Counted from the first letter of the stretch, positions 14,187-22,760 are shown. The stretch is 29,218 nt of DNA from JADHLJ01 sp038118725 (GCA_038118725.1 JAYOIK010000067.1:1-29218); one strand, 5' to 3'. The notes: generated by a model not told the origin, from the sequence alone. Translations and numbers: made by a program.

Positions 14187-15116
14187 ATGACTGAGGAAAC
14201 CGCCGTCGAGCCGATCTTCGAGCGCGTGGCGCTGGTCGGCATAGGCCATATCGGCTCGTCCCTGGCGCGCGCGGTAAAGCGCGAGGCCGGACTGATCGGC
14301 CATCTCGCGATATCCGACCTCGACGCGGGTGCCAGGGCCAAGGCCGAGGAACTGAATCTCGCGGACTCGGTTCACGAAGAACCCGCCGACGCGGTCGCGG
14401 ACGCCGACCTCGTGGTTCTGTGCACGCCGATCGGCACCTACCGGGCGATCTCGAAGGCCTTGGCGCCGCATCTGAAACCCGGCTGCGTGATCAGCGATGT
14501 CGGCTCGGTCAAGCGCGCGCCGATCCGGGATATGCAGCCGAACCTTCCCGAAAACGTTCACTTCGTCCCCGGTCATCCAATCGCCGGCACCGAACATTCC
14601 GGCCCGGAATCCGGCTTCGCCGAGTTGTTCGAAGGCCGTTACTGGCTGCTTACCCCGCCCGAGGGAACCGACCGTGACGCGGTGGCCAAACTGGGCCGGC
14701 TCTATACCGCGATCGGCGCCCTGGTCGAGGAGATGGATGCCGATTATCACGACAAGGTGCTCGCGGTGACCAGCCACGTCCCGCACCTCATCGCCTATAC
14801 CATCGTCGGAACCGCCGTCGATCTAGAGGGCCATCTGCAGAACGACGTAATCCGATTCTCGGCCGGCGGGTTTCGCGATTTCACGCGGATCGCCGGCTCC
14901 AATCCGATCATGTGGCGGGACATTTTCCTAAACAATCGTGAAGCCGTGCTGGAAATCCTGCAACGCTTCACCGAGGATCTGACGGCGCTGCAACGGGCAA
15001 TCCGCTGGGGCGAGGGTCAAACCCTCCAGGACCTGTTCACCCGCACCCGGGCAATCCGTCGCGGCGTCATCGAGGCGCGCCAGGAAGTGCCGCCCTCAGC
15101 GGATAATCGGGGGTAG
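14187..15116 (+). CDS. tyrA: Prephenate/arogenate (cyclohexadienyl) dehydrogenase
   Basis: A 309-residue NAD(P)-dependent enzyme that oxidatively decarboxylates prephenate or arogenate on the way to tyrosine. The Rossmann motif GIGHIG is at 18-23. The catalytic segment VPGHPIAGTEHSGPESGF and the later LAVTSHVPHLIAY are conserved in this family. The C-terminal helical domain includes GGFRDFTRIAGSNPIMWRDI. There is no chorismate mutase or ACT domain in the chain. The ATG at 14187 is 6 bases after AGGTGG; a GTG at 14178 lies within that site. The end overlaps the last 21 bases of the DUF2125 gene on the other strand. Confidence 0.93.
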   Translation: MTEETAVEPIFERVALVGIGHIGSSLARAVKREAGLIGHLAISDLDAGARAKAEELNLADSVHEEPADAVADADLVVLCTPIGTYRAISKALAPHLKPGCVISDVGSVKRAPIRDMQPNLPENVHFVPGHPIAGTEHSGPESGFAELFEGRYWLLTPPEGTDRDAVAKLGRLYTAIGALVEEMDADYHDKVLAVTSHVPHLIAYTIVGTAVDLEGHLQNDVIRFSAGGFRDFTRIAGSNPIMWRDIFLNNREAVLEILQRFTEDLTALQRAIRWGEGQTLQDLFTRTRAIRRGVIEARQEVPPSADNRG

Positions 15117-16145
15117 CCGCCCAAGCACGAAGGGGCCACCTCGCAACATGCCGTCTTGGGCGGTGAGCGGCAGGCGAACTACCGCGCCGCCGCCGTCCTT
15201 GGCCGGTCGGGTCAGCAACGCCAGCGCCAGTTTAGCGACCGTGGCCTCGGCGCTTTTGACCACGCCCCGTTCAACCAGTTTATCGAGCACTTCGGACATA
15301 CCGCGAATATCGGCGGTTCCCGCGCCAAGCAGTCGAAGCTGCTCGTCAAGCGCGAGCGTCCCGTCGAAGGTGACAACGACCGGCGGCCAATCGATCGCCA
15401 GCCCCTCGACCTCAAGCACCCCGTCGGCATCACGCCATTCCACGAGATCCTCGATGCTCGCGTCGCCGATCGAGCCGCGCAGCGTCAGCCTTGCCTCCAG
15501 CGATCCCGTCCCGTCGTCGATTAGTTCTTGAACCACGGGCACGCCTAGCCCACGCAGAGCAAACCGCGCCTCGTGTCCAGGCCCGCCATCCGCGATCACG
15601 GGGCCGCGCAACGCCCAATCCATTCCCAGAGCCTTGGCGACGGGTCGAACCAAGGTTCTGGTATTCTCGAACCCGACTTCGTCGATCTCCACGGAACCGG
15701 TGTCATAAATCGTCTCGAAACCACCGAACGCCGTGCCGTACAACCGGCCCGAGACCGTCTTCGCGCTCAACCGCCAGGCCCGCCCGGTCGGGTCATGACG
15801 CGCCTCCAAACCCAGGGCGTCGGCGCTGAAGCGAACGGTTTTCGGTGACCAGAGTTCAACCCACAGGGAGAGAACGCTTGCCCGACCCCCGGCCTTGCCC
15901 GCGGCCCAGCGCACCTCGGCATCCGATTCATCAAGGGTCCAACGGACGGCGAAGGGGAAGCCGCCGCGTCGCATTTCGCCCAGCGTGAACGTCACGCGAT
16001 CACGCGAAAGCTCCGCGACCCAGGCCGTGATTGTCTCGCGGCTCCGTTCGGACAGATACCACCACGTCCCGCAATACGCGGCGATCAGCACCGCGATGGC
16101 CCCGGCAACCCAAACACCTCGCCGCACGGCGGCACCTCCCAACAT
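15096..16145 (-). CDS. DUF2125 family membrane-anchored protein
   Basis: A 349-residue protein typical of Alphaproteobacteria, with an N-terminal signal anchor (VWVAGAIAVLIAAYCGTWWYL) and a long periplasmic part. The family pattern is visible in RGGFPFAVRWTLDE, VELWSPKTVRFSADALGLEA and a C-terminal half of repeated beta-strand motifs such as LEVEGLAIDWPPVVVTFDGTL. Function is unknown. ATG 16145 is given as start, but GGGAGG lies 7 bases before an in-frame GTG at 16127, which is an equally good choice and keeps the anchor. It converges on tyrA with a 21-base overlap. Confidence 0.8.
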   Translation of the reverse strand: MLGGAAVRRGVWVAGAIAVLIAAYCGTWWYLSERSRETITAWVAELSRDRVTFTLGEMRRGGFPFAVRWTLDESDAEVRWAAGKAGGRASVLSLWVELWSPKTVRFSADALGLEARHDPTGRAWRLSAKTVSGRLYGTAFGGFETIYDTGSVEIDEVGFENTRTLVRPVAKALGMDWALRGPVIADGGPGHEARFALRGLGVPVVQELIDDGTGSLEARLTLRGSIGDASIEDLVEWRDADGVLEVEGLAIDWPPVVVTFDGTLALDEQLRLLGAGTADIRGMSEVLDKLVERGVVKSAEATVAKLALALLTRPAKDGGGAVVRLPLTAQDGMLRGGPFVLGRLPPIIR

Positions 16146-16232
16146 GTAAATCGTCCAGGGGTTGCGGGGGTCGAGCACCAAGGCTATCTAACTGTCACCA
16201 CGCCCTTTTCCCGTCTCCCAGGCATTCTAGAC

Positions 16233-16856
16233 ATGGTCAGCATGGTTTCCAACGACGCGATCTGGGTTTTCGGATACGGCTCGTTGATGTGGCGACCCGG
16301 CTTTGATTTCGTCGACCGACGCATCGCCCGACTCCACGGATACCACCGGCATTTTTGCGTCTGGTCGCATCGCTATCGCGGTTCGCCCCGGGTCCCTGGC
16401 CTGGTCCTGGGGCTGGACCGCGGCGGCTCGTGTCGCGGCGTCGCCTATCGGATCGCGCCCGAGCGGGCGGAGGACGTGTTGGCCTATCTGCATGAACGCG
16501 AGATGATCACGGGAATCTACCGGCCCTCTCACCTGTCGATGACCGTGGCGGACGACGACGGCGCGGCGCGCCGGATCACGGCTCAAACCTATGTGGTCGA
16601 CCGCGCGCACCCACAATACGCCGGCGCCCTGTCGCAAGCCGAGCTCGCCGCGCTGGTGATTCAGGGAGTCGGAACCGCCGGACCATGTCGAGACTATCTG
16701 GTCAACACCGTCGAGCAGCTACAGAGGATGAACATTCCGGACCGCCGGCTGGAACGGATGTTGAACCTTGTTGAGGACATGCGCGCCGGACGGATCGCCA
16801 TCCCGACGCCGCCCCCTGGACCGCCTCCTCACGCCGCGAATCTTCATCGGGCCTAG
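16233..16856 (+). CDS. ChaC-type gamma-glutamylcyclotransferase
   Basis: A 207-residue ChaC-like enzyme that releases 5-oxoproline from glutathione. The P-loop-like motif VFGYGSLMWRPGFDF (12-26) is the family hallmark. GYHRHFCVWSHRYRGSPRVPGLVLGL and the conserved YLHEREMITGIYRP, which contains the likely catalytic glutamate, follow. The C-terminal GPCRDYLVNTVEQL segment is also typical. The last 20 residues are Pro-rich. It fits other glutathione-linked genes in the window (GST, glyoxalase II). The first ATG at 16233 is used; an ATG two codons later (16242) is also possible. Confidence 0.92.
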   Translation: MVSMVSNDAIWVFGYGSLMWRPGFDFVDRRIARLHGYHRHFCVWSHRYRGSPRVPGLVLGLDRGGSCRGVAYRIAPERAEDVLAYLHEREMITGIYRPSHLSMTVADDDGAARRITAQTYVVDRAHPQYAGALSQAELAALVIQGVGTAGPCRDYLVNTVEQLQRMNIPDRRLERMLNLVEDMRAGRIAIPTPPPGPPPHAANLHRA

Positions 16857-16903
16857 GCCCGCGTCACGGCACCCGACCAAGTAACGAACCCAATGCCAAG
16901 GAT

Positions 16904-17179
16904 GTGATCAAAATCATTCTCCAACCAGGTCTTAGAATTCGGCTGGGCGACGCTATATATCGTCAATGACCATATTCCATCCGAGCAGTGTCTGGCCCCC
17001 CGCGAGTCGGGGTGTTAGAAGAGAACAAGGGAGGCGTGCGACACATCGCGCGCGAAGATTTCGGGCGCGTGCATGACCGGTCAGGGAACAATATTCTCGC
17101 GCGTGCGCTCTAGCGTATCCCTCGTGAATTCGTCGCGTTTAATCGATTTATCGACCGCCATTCGGACGAGGTTGCCGCG
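16904..17179 (+). promoter_or_regulatory. Long structured leader upstream of the antiporter gene
   Basis: The 323-base gap 16857-17179 has no convincing gene. It contains GTGATCAAAATCAT (16904-16917), an 8 of 10 match to the FNR-type consensus, and TATATAT (16954-16960), a good -10 element. Transcription from there would leave a leader of over 200 bases. Within it are a hairpin CCCCG-CGAGT-CGGGG and a GC-rich stem around 17046-17071 (CGCGAA facing TTCGGGCG). I recognise no known riboswitch class. An unlikely 36-codon frame (17073-17183) overlaps the antiporter start. Confidence 0.35.
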
Positions 17180-18145
17180 ATGACCGCCACGCTGTTCGCG
17201 ATCGGCGGGCTGATCCTGCTGATCTTCGGTGCCGAATTCATGATCCGGGGCGCCGTGTCGGTGGCCCGGGCCGCCGGCATCAGTCCGCATGTCATTGGCC
17301 TGACGATTATCGCGTTCGGCACCTCGGCGCCAGAGCTATTCGTTAGCCTCAAGGCCGCCTATCACGGTTCTCCCGGTATCGCGATCGGCAATGTTATCGG
17401 TAGCAATATCGCGAATATCCTGCTGATGATCGGCACGGTCGGCGTGATCTGTCCGTTCATTTGCACCGGCCGATCCCTTAAGCGCGATTGCTTCGTTCTA
17501 TTGGGCGCCACGGTGATTTTCATGGCGCTCGCCGGCAACGGCATGATCGAGTTCTGGCACGGCGCGATAATGCTGATCGGATTGTTTGGCTATCTGTTCT
17601 ATTGCTATGTCGATGAACGCCGCGCGGGCGCCGACGACGGACTACACGCCCAGGAAGCCGAAGAGTTCGAGTCCCTGCAAGGCTCCACCTTAAAGGCATG
17701 GAGCTACACGATCCTCGGCTTGCTCGCGGTTTTGGCGGGGGCCAATTTACTAGTCGCCGGCGCCATCGACATCGCCAAGGCCCTGGGCGTCTCCGAGACC
17801 GTAATCGGCATCACCATGGTGGCGATCGGTACTTCCATGCCGGAGCTGGCGACCACGGTTGTGGCGGCGATCCGGCGTCATAACGACGTGGCGCTCGGCA
17901 ATATCATCGGCAGCAATATCTTCAACACCTTGGGGATTCTCGGGACCGTCGCCGTGGTCCAGCCGCTGGCGATTCCCGAGGAGGTCCTGTCGATGGACCT
18001 TTGGGTCATGGGCGGCGTCACCCTGGTCTTCGTCATTTCGGTGATCTCTCTGAAGTCGATCGGGCGGCCCCTGGCCATCGGCTTTTTCGCGGTCTACGCC
18101 TATTACATCTGTAGCCAGTTCCTGCCCCTGAATCCGCTGGGCTGA
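17180..18145 (+). CDS. Calcium/cation antiporter (CaCA family, YrbG-like)
   Basis: A 321-residue inner-membrane exchanger with about ten transmembrane helices. The two alpha-repeats that form the ion pathway are GLTIIAFGTSAPELFVSL (40-57) with GNVIGSNIANI (70-80), and GITMVAIGTSMPELATTV with GNIIGSNIFNTLG in the second half. Each keeps the ion-binding glutamate. The two halves are joined by a charged cytoplasmic loop (ERRAGADDGLHAQEAEEFES). It likely exports Ca2+ in exchange for Na+ or H+. GAGG lies 8 bases before the ATG. It stands alone, with a long leader upstream and folB converging downstream. Confidence 0.93.
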   Translation: MTATLFAIGGLILLIFGAEFMIRGAVSVARAAGISPHVIGLTIIAFGTSAPELFVSLKAAYHGSPGIAIGNVIGSNIANILLMIGTVGVICPFICTGRSLKRDCFVLLGATVIFMALAGNGMIEFWHGAIMLIGLFGYLFYCYVDERRAGADDGLHAQEAEEFESLQGSTLKAWSYTILGLLAVLAGANLLVAGAIDIAKALGVSETVIGITMVAIGTSMPELATTVVAAIRRHNDVALGNIIGSNIFNTLGILGTVAVVQPLAIPEEVLSMDLWVMGGVTLVFVISVISLKSIGRPLAIGFFAVYAYYICSQFLPLNPLG

Positions 18146-18219
18146 TCGCCCGATTCCCGCAAGACAAACTCACGATTGAACCATCATCGCTTCGCGATTC
18201 CAGTTGATTCGATCGTTCT

Positions 18220-18594
18220 TTAGCGCTGATAGGTCAACGAGACCCCGACCGCCCCGCAATCCGGGTAGACGTCTGGTTTTCGCGTCGACACAACGGCGGA
18301 TTTGACCGTCGCGTGCCCGGCGATCATCGCAATGATTTCCCGGCACAGGGTTTCCTGAAGATTGAAATGCCGATCCGTCAAAAGGTCGAGGATCCCGCTT
18401 CGCAGAAAGTCGTAATCCAACACCGCCTCGATTTCATCCGAGGACGGCGGGACGGGAACCTCAACCTCAATCTCCACCGAAATCAAAAGCCGCTGGGGGC
18501 CGGCTTTCTCGAAATCATGAATTCCGATATTCGCCTGGACCGCGAAGTCGGTCAGAAAAAGCTTCGATGACGTGATCGGCATTGGCGTTTTCAT
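18220..18594 (-). CDS. folB: Dihydroneopterin aldolase family protein
   Basis: A 124-residue FolB-type enzyme of pterin/folate synthesis, which cleaves dihydroneopterin to 6-hydroxymethyl-dihydropterin. The core LTDFAVQANIGIHDFEKAGPQ shows the family start with the GIHDFEK motif. LDYDFLRSGI, LQETLCREIIAMI and VVSTRKPDVYPDCGAVGVSL follow as usual. ATG 18594 gives normal length; an upstream TTG at 18627 would overlap the preceding SDR gene by 7 bases. No strong ribosome site marks either. Tight linkage to the SDR gene suggests a shared role in pterin metabolism. Confidence 0.9.
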   Translation of the reverse strand: MKTPMPITSSKLFLTDFAVQANIGIHDFEKAGPQRLLISVEIEVEVPVPPSSDEIEAVLDYDFLRSGILDLLTDRHFNLQETLCREIIAMIAGHATVKSAVVSTRKPDVYPDCGAVGVSLTYQR

Positions 18595-18620
18595 TCCCAG
18601 CGTCGAAACAAGCGGGTTGA

Positions 18621-19391
18621 TCAGCAATCTTCCATGAAGGCAACGTCACGTGGAAGCTTTTGCAAATGCTGTCCGCCGTCGATGGCGATAACCTGGCCGT
18701 TTAGGGAGGGAGTGTCCAAGATGAAACGCGCCGCCCGCGTGATGTCCTCGACCGAGGATACCCTGCCAAGCGGGCTCATGCGGGCACCGCGTTGAAAGCT
18801 CCGTTCGCCTTGGCCACCGCTTTCCAGCGTGATACCCGGCGCGATTGCGTTTACCCTGACCCTGGGAGCCAGCGCCATCGCAAGCGCCTGGGTCGCGCCA
18901 TGCAACGCGACCTTGCTCATGGTGTAGGCAAGGTAGTCCGGGTTGATCGCGAAAACCTTGTTATCCAGCATGTTGATCACACAGCCGTCGCTCCATTCGT
19001 CCAGGGATTCCGCGAAGGCCTTGCTCAACAGCATCGGCGCGCGCAGGTTCACGGCGTGATGTCGGTCCAGGCTCTCATGGGTCATGGACGAGACGGTATC
19101 GTACTCGAACAACGAGGCATTGTTGATCAACCCGGTGAGCGGCGGCGCGATGTCGCGCGCCCTCGCGATCAGGGATTCGGGCGCCGCCGGGTCCGAGAGA
19201 TCAGCCGCGACCAGGACGCCATCTCCTCCAGCGCCAGTGATTTCGGCAAGGACCAACTCGGCGTCGGTTCGGGACCTATTGTAATGAATACAGACATACC
19301 ACCCATCCCGCGCCAAGGCCCGCGTCAAGGCCGCGCCGATGCGCCTAGCGCCTCCGGTTATCAGGATCGATTTTTCACCCGGCATATCCAT
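18621..19391 (-). CDS. SDR oxidoreductase resembling pteridine reductase (FolM/PTR1)
   Basis: A 256-residue short-chain dehydrogenase/reductase. The nucleotide motif TGGARRIG (12-19) with basic residues after the second glycine, and HYNRS at the end of strand 2, favour NADPH. NNAS is at 90-93. The usual catalytic serine is replaced by Asp143 (INMLDNK), with Y156 and K160 in YTMSK. Asp in place of Ser with 13-residue spacing to Tyr is a hallmark of PTR1/FolM pteridine reductases. With folB immediately downstream, it probably reduces dihydrofolate, dihydrobiopterin or dihydromonapterin. Ribosome site is weak. The assignment to pterin reduction is an inference from motif plus context. Confidence 0.8.
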   Translation of the reverse strand: MDMPGEKSILITGGARRIGAALTRALARDGWYVCIHYNRSRTDAELVLAEITGAGGDGVLVAADLSDPAAPESLIARARDIAPPLTGLINNASLFEYDTVSSMTHESLDRHHAVNLRAPMLLSKAFAESLDEWSDGCVINMLDNKVFAINPDYLAYTMSKVALHGATQALAMALAPRVRVNAIAPGITLESGGQGERSFQRGARMSPLGRVSSVEDITRAARFILDTPSLNGQVIAIDGGQHLQKLPRDVAFMEDC

Positions 19392-19509
19392 GAACCGTCA
19401 CATCCGATTGCCGCGCCACCGTGCCTGGCGCCACCGTCTCGTCTCGCACAGCCTCTCGCCGCGCACAAGCGCCGTTAGACCGTTTCTGGTCTTTACGGAA
19501 CCGCCGTGA

Positions 19510-19604
19510 TGGCTTTTGGTGTGTCGATCCGCGAGGAGAAGCGGGGCGGGGGATGCGGTGCATCGGCAAGCCGTTTCGACGTGGCGGGCGGCCACCAAAA
19601 GCCA
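19510..19604. repeat. Large stem-loop with 12-bp closing stem, function unknown
   Basis: TGGCTTTTGGTG (19510-19521) is perfectly complementary to CACCAAAAGCCA (19593-19604). Inside are smaller hairpins, GATGC-GGT-GCATC and the palindromic CGGCAAGCCG. Short open frames cross the region on both strands, but none has a ribosome site or recognisable family. It could be a structured RNA, part of a dispersed repeat or a decayed gene. It occupies the 5' side of the 689-base gap between the SDR gene and uvrC. Confidence 0.45.
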
Positions 19605-19799
19605 CCCTTCGGGCCGGTTGACCCCGGCTGTTCCGTGGCACATACGCGGCCCTCATTCTCCACGACAAGTAAAGGTCGGCGAGCCATTCAGACAGTCCCA
19701 TGAATGCCGTCCTCGTGATGATTACTTTTTCAACATGTCGGAAATATTTCAATCCTCTGGCCCATGGACACGGCGAAACTTGATATCCCGCGGCGATAA

Positions 19800-20007
19800 T
19801 TATTCACAGTCAGTTCCATAACGGCTGGATCACATCGCTGTTACGAAACGAAATCAAATTTCCCGATAATTTCCCCCTTGACTATTAAAAATATCGTTAT
19901 TTCAAAGGGTTAATGATTTTGCCTATTTTTTCATCATTCCCGTGAATTTGAAGGCGACCCGCGGCTCCGCGCCGAAACCAACAAGGTTATACACAGGGTT
20001 ATCAACA
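19800..20007. other. DnaA-box cluster with AT-rich stretch (origin-like)
   Basis: Three 9-mers resemble the DnaA box TTWTNCACA: TTATTCACA (19800-19808), TTATACACA (19987-19995), and TTATCAACA (19999-20007, one mismatch), all on the plus strand. The last two are spaced exactly 12 bases apart. Between the first and the pair lies an AT-rich stretch (about 19843-19950) unlike the GC-rich surroundings, with runs such as TATTTTTTC and TTAAAAATATCG. This is the layout of a replication origin or a DnaA-regulated promoter. The adjacent genes are not those I associate with alphaproteobacterial oriC, so this is a candidate only. Confidence 0.4.
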
Positions 20008-20080
20008 TGGATCGTGGATTAATCCCGGCCCAGCGACAAGCCCGGTTGACGCGGTCGGTCGCGCTGGCGACATTGCGATC

Positions 20081-22069
20081 ATGACGACGATCGATACCGA
20101 TGCCACCGTGGATACCGGCGCCGAGACCGACCTGGGCGGAAACAGGCGCCCGGGATCAAAACAAAAGCCGCGACCGGATGTCGAGGCCGGTATCGCCGTG
20201 ATTCAGGAACAGGTCCGCAACCTGCCCAATTCACCCGGCGTTTATCGCATGTTGGACGCCAACGGCGACGTGCTCTATGTCGGCAAGGCCCGTAACCTCA
20301 AGAAGCGCGTGATAAGCTATACCGCTCCCGCCCGTATTTCCCACCGCATTTTCCGCATGGTCAGCGAAACCGCCTCGATGGTGATCGTCACCACCCATAC
20401 CGAGGTAGAGGCGCTGCTTCTCGAAAGCAACCTGATCAAACGCCTGAAGCCGCGCTACAATGTCCTCATGCGGGACGACAAATCCTTTCCGCATATTCTG
20501 ATCACCGGCGATCATCAATGGCCACGCATCATCAAGCACCGCGGCGCGCAGAGTCACAAGGGCGACTATTTCGGTCCCTTCGCGTCAGCCGGGGCGGTTA
20601 ACCGGACGATCACGGCCCTACAGCGCGCGTTCCTCATTCGCAACTGCTCGGACGCGGTGTTCAATAGCCGCACCCGCCCCTGCCTGCAGTATCAGATCAA
20701 GCGTTGCGCCGCGCCCTGCGTCGACTACGTGGACGAAAATGAGTATGGCGAACTGGTGGACCAGGCCCGCGGTTTTCTCACCGGCGAGAGCGGCGCTGTT
20801 CAGCGGGTCATGGCGGCGCGGATGCAGGAAGCCAGCGACGCGATGGAATTCGAAACCGCCGCGCTGTACCGCGACCGCATTCGCGCGATGACACAGGTCC
20901 AAGCTCATCAGGACATCAACGTCGAAGGTCTGGCCGAGGCCGATGCCTTCGCCCTGCATTACGAGGGCGGCGCAAGCTGTATCCAGGTCTTCTTTTTTCG
21001 CGGTGGAAGCAATTACGGTAATCGGGCCTATTTCCCGAGCCATGACAAGAGCCACGATCCCGCCGAGGTGCTGGCCGCCTTTATCGGTCAGTTCTACGAC
21101 AACAAGCAGCCGCCCCGGCTGATCCTTGTCAGTCATCCGCTAGCGGAACAATCCCTGCTCGCGGAGGCCCTGTCGATCAAGGCGGACCGCAAGGTCGAGA
21201 TCCTGAAGCCTCGGCGCGGCCCGAAACGCAAGCTGCTGGAGCACGCGCTGACCAATGCTCGTGACGCGCTTGGCCGCCGGCTCGCCGAAAGCGCATCGCA
21301 CCGGCGCATGCTCGAAGGGGTCGCCAAGGTCTTCGAGCTGGATGCCCCGCCGGAGCGGATCGAAGTCTATGATAACAGCCATATACAGGGCACCAACGCG
21401 GTCGGCGCGATGATCGTCGCCGGCCCGGACGGCTTCATGAAGAACGCCTATCGCAAGTTCAACATCCGCAACGTCATTGGCCCGACCGCGAAGGTCGAAG
21501 CGCCGGACGACGACGAGGAAAGCATTCAGGGCGGCGACGATTACGCGATGATGCGCCAGGTTCTCAAGCGCCGCTTCACGCGAGCTCAAAAAGAGGACCC
21601 GGAACGCGACCAAGGAACCTGGCCGGACCTAGTTCTTATTGACGGCGGTGCCGGTCAGTTGAGCATCGCCGTCGAGGTGGTCCGCGAGCTCGGGGTAGAG
21701 GATGTTCCCCTAGTGGCGATTTCCAAGGGCCCGGACCGGGATGCCGGGCGCGAGCGCTTTCACATGCCGGGCAAGCCCGTCATGTCCATGCCGGAGCGCG
21801 ACCCGGTCCTCTACTATCTTCAACGCTTGCGCGACGAAGCGCATCGCTTCGCCATCGAAACCCACCGGGCACGCCGCTCAAAGGCGATCGGGCGATCGGG
21901 ACTCGACGATGTTCCCGGCATAGGAGCCAAGCGCAAACGCGCGCTTCTGCACCATTTCGGCTCCGCGCGCGCGGTCACCAGGGCCGGGTTGGCCGATCTT
22001 GAATCCGTCGACGGCGTCAGCAAGGCCGTTGCCAAGCGGATCTACGATTACTTTCACGATGACGCCTAG
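20081..22069 (+). CDS. uvrC: Excinuclease ABC subunit C
   Basis: A 662-residue nuclease that makes both incisions in nucleotide-excision repair. The GIY-YIG domain at the N-terminus shows GVY (53-55) and YVG (67-69) with KARNLKKR, for 3' incision. The cysteine-containing region (CLQYQIKRCAAPC), the UvrB-binding UVR motif (DAMEFETAALYRDRI), the RNase H-like 5' nuclease domain (YDNSHIQGTNAVGAM, LVLIDGGAGQL) and a C-terminal helix-hairpin-helix pair (DDVPGIGAKRKRALL, VDGVSKAVAKRI) follow. The first 30 residues are an acidic, poorly conserved extension. The ATG has a weak ribosome site. pgsA and molybdenum-cofactor genes follow, a known alphaproteobacterial order. Confidence 0.96.
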   Translation: MTTIDTDATVDTGAETDLGGNRRPGSKQKPRPDVEAGIAVIQEQVRNLPNSPGVYRMLDANGDVLYVGKARNLKKRVISYTAPARISHRIFRMVSETASMVIVTTHTEVEALLLESNLIKRLKPRYNVLMRDDKSFPHILITGDHQWPRIIKHRGAQSHKGDYFGPFASAGAVNRTITALQRAFLIRNCSDAVFNSRTRPCLQYQIKRCAAPCVDYVDENEYGELVDQARGFLTGESGAVQRVMAARMQEASDAMEFETAALYRDRIRAMTQVQAHQDINVEGLAEADAFALHYEGGASCIQVFFFRGGSNYGNRAYFPSHDKSHDPAEVLAAFIGQFYDNKQPPRLILVSHPLAEQSLLAEALSIKADRKVEILKPRRGPKRKLLEHALTNARDALGRRLAESASHRRMLEGVAKVFELDAPPERIEVYDNSHIQGTNAVGAMIVAGPDGFMKNAYRKFNIRNVIGPTAKVEAPDDDEESIQGGDDYAMMRQVLKRRFTRAQKEDPERDQGTWPDLVLIDGGAGQLSIAVEVVRELGVEDVPLVAISKGPDRDAGRERFHMPGKPVMSMPERDPVLYYLQRLRDEAHRFAIETHRARRSKAIGRSGLDDVPGIGAKRKRALLHHFGSARAVTRAGLADLESVDGVSKAVAKRIYDYFHDDA

Positions 22070-22151
22070 CGAACAGGCTCGCGTGCCGCTACATTGTGTA
22101 TCGCAGTCCTCCCCTTGATCCCATGGCGACGTCGGAGCCGGGCACCCACGG

Positions 22152-22760
22152 ATGAAACGACTCCCGAACATCCTCACCATGTCCCGTATCGCGGTGATTC
22201 CGGTGTTGATCGCGTTGATCTGGATCGGCACGCCGACACTGCGCTGGATCGCGCTCGGGATCTACGCCTTCGCGGCGATAACCGACATACTCGACGGCTA
22301 TCTCGCGCGGTCGATGAACCAGCAATCCTCGCTCGGTCGGCTGTTCGATCCGATCGCCGATAAGCTGTTGGTCGGCGGCTGTTTGCTGGTTCTTTGTGCC
22401 TTCGACTACATCACCGGATGGAGCGTCCTGTCGGCGGTGATTATCCTGCTTCGAGAGATCCTGGTATCCGGACTGCGTGAGTATCTCGCGGAGATTCGGG
22501 TCGGCTTGCCGGTCAGTCGGCTCGCGAAGTGGAAGACCGTCCTGCAGATGTTCTCGCTCGGCTTTTTCATCGTCGGCGACGCGAGCCCCTCGGCGATACC
22601 GTCGGTGTTGATCGGTGATGTCTTCCTCGGGATCGCCGCGGCCCTCACCTTGTGGACCGGATACGATTACCTGCGCTCCGGGCTCTTGCACGCCAACGCG
22701 CTCGACGATCAGACCGCCCAGGCATCCAAGGCGGATGGTAATCCGGAAAACGCGGGCTAA
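22152..22760 (+). CDS. pgsA: CDP-diacylglycerol-glycerol-3-phosphate 3-phosphatidyltransferase
   Basis: A 202-residue inner-membrane enzyme that makes phosphatidylglycerol phosphate from CDP-diacylglycerol and glycerol 3-phosphate. The CDP-alcohol phosphotransferase motif is complete: D45, D48, G49, A52, R53, G62, D66 and D70. Several hydrophobic helices flank it. MKRLPNILTMSRI is the standard start of this family. It lies 82 bases after uvrC and 12 bases before mobB. The C-terminal tail after the last helix (ANALDDQTAQASKADGN) is soluble. Confidence 0.95.
   Translation: MKRLPNILTMSRIAVIPVLIALIWIGTPTLRWIALGIYAFAAITDILDGYLARSMNQQSSLGRLFDPIADKLLVGGCLLVLCAFDYITGWSVLSAVIILLREILVSGLREYLAEIRVGLPVSRLAKWKTVLQMFSLGFFIVGDASPSAIPSVLIGDVFLGIAAALTLWTGYDYLRSGLLHANALDDQTAQASKADGNPENAG

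Noticed and set aside
17073..17183. 36-codon frame overlapping the antiporter start (ATGA overlap)
   Set aside because: The overlap is suggestive of a coupled leader peptide, but it has no ribosome site and an unremarkable sequence.
19493..19703. Short frames on both strands across the stem-loop upstream of uvrC
   Set aside because: Neither has a ribosome site or a recognisable family; the underlying inverted repeat better explains the constrained sequence.
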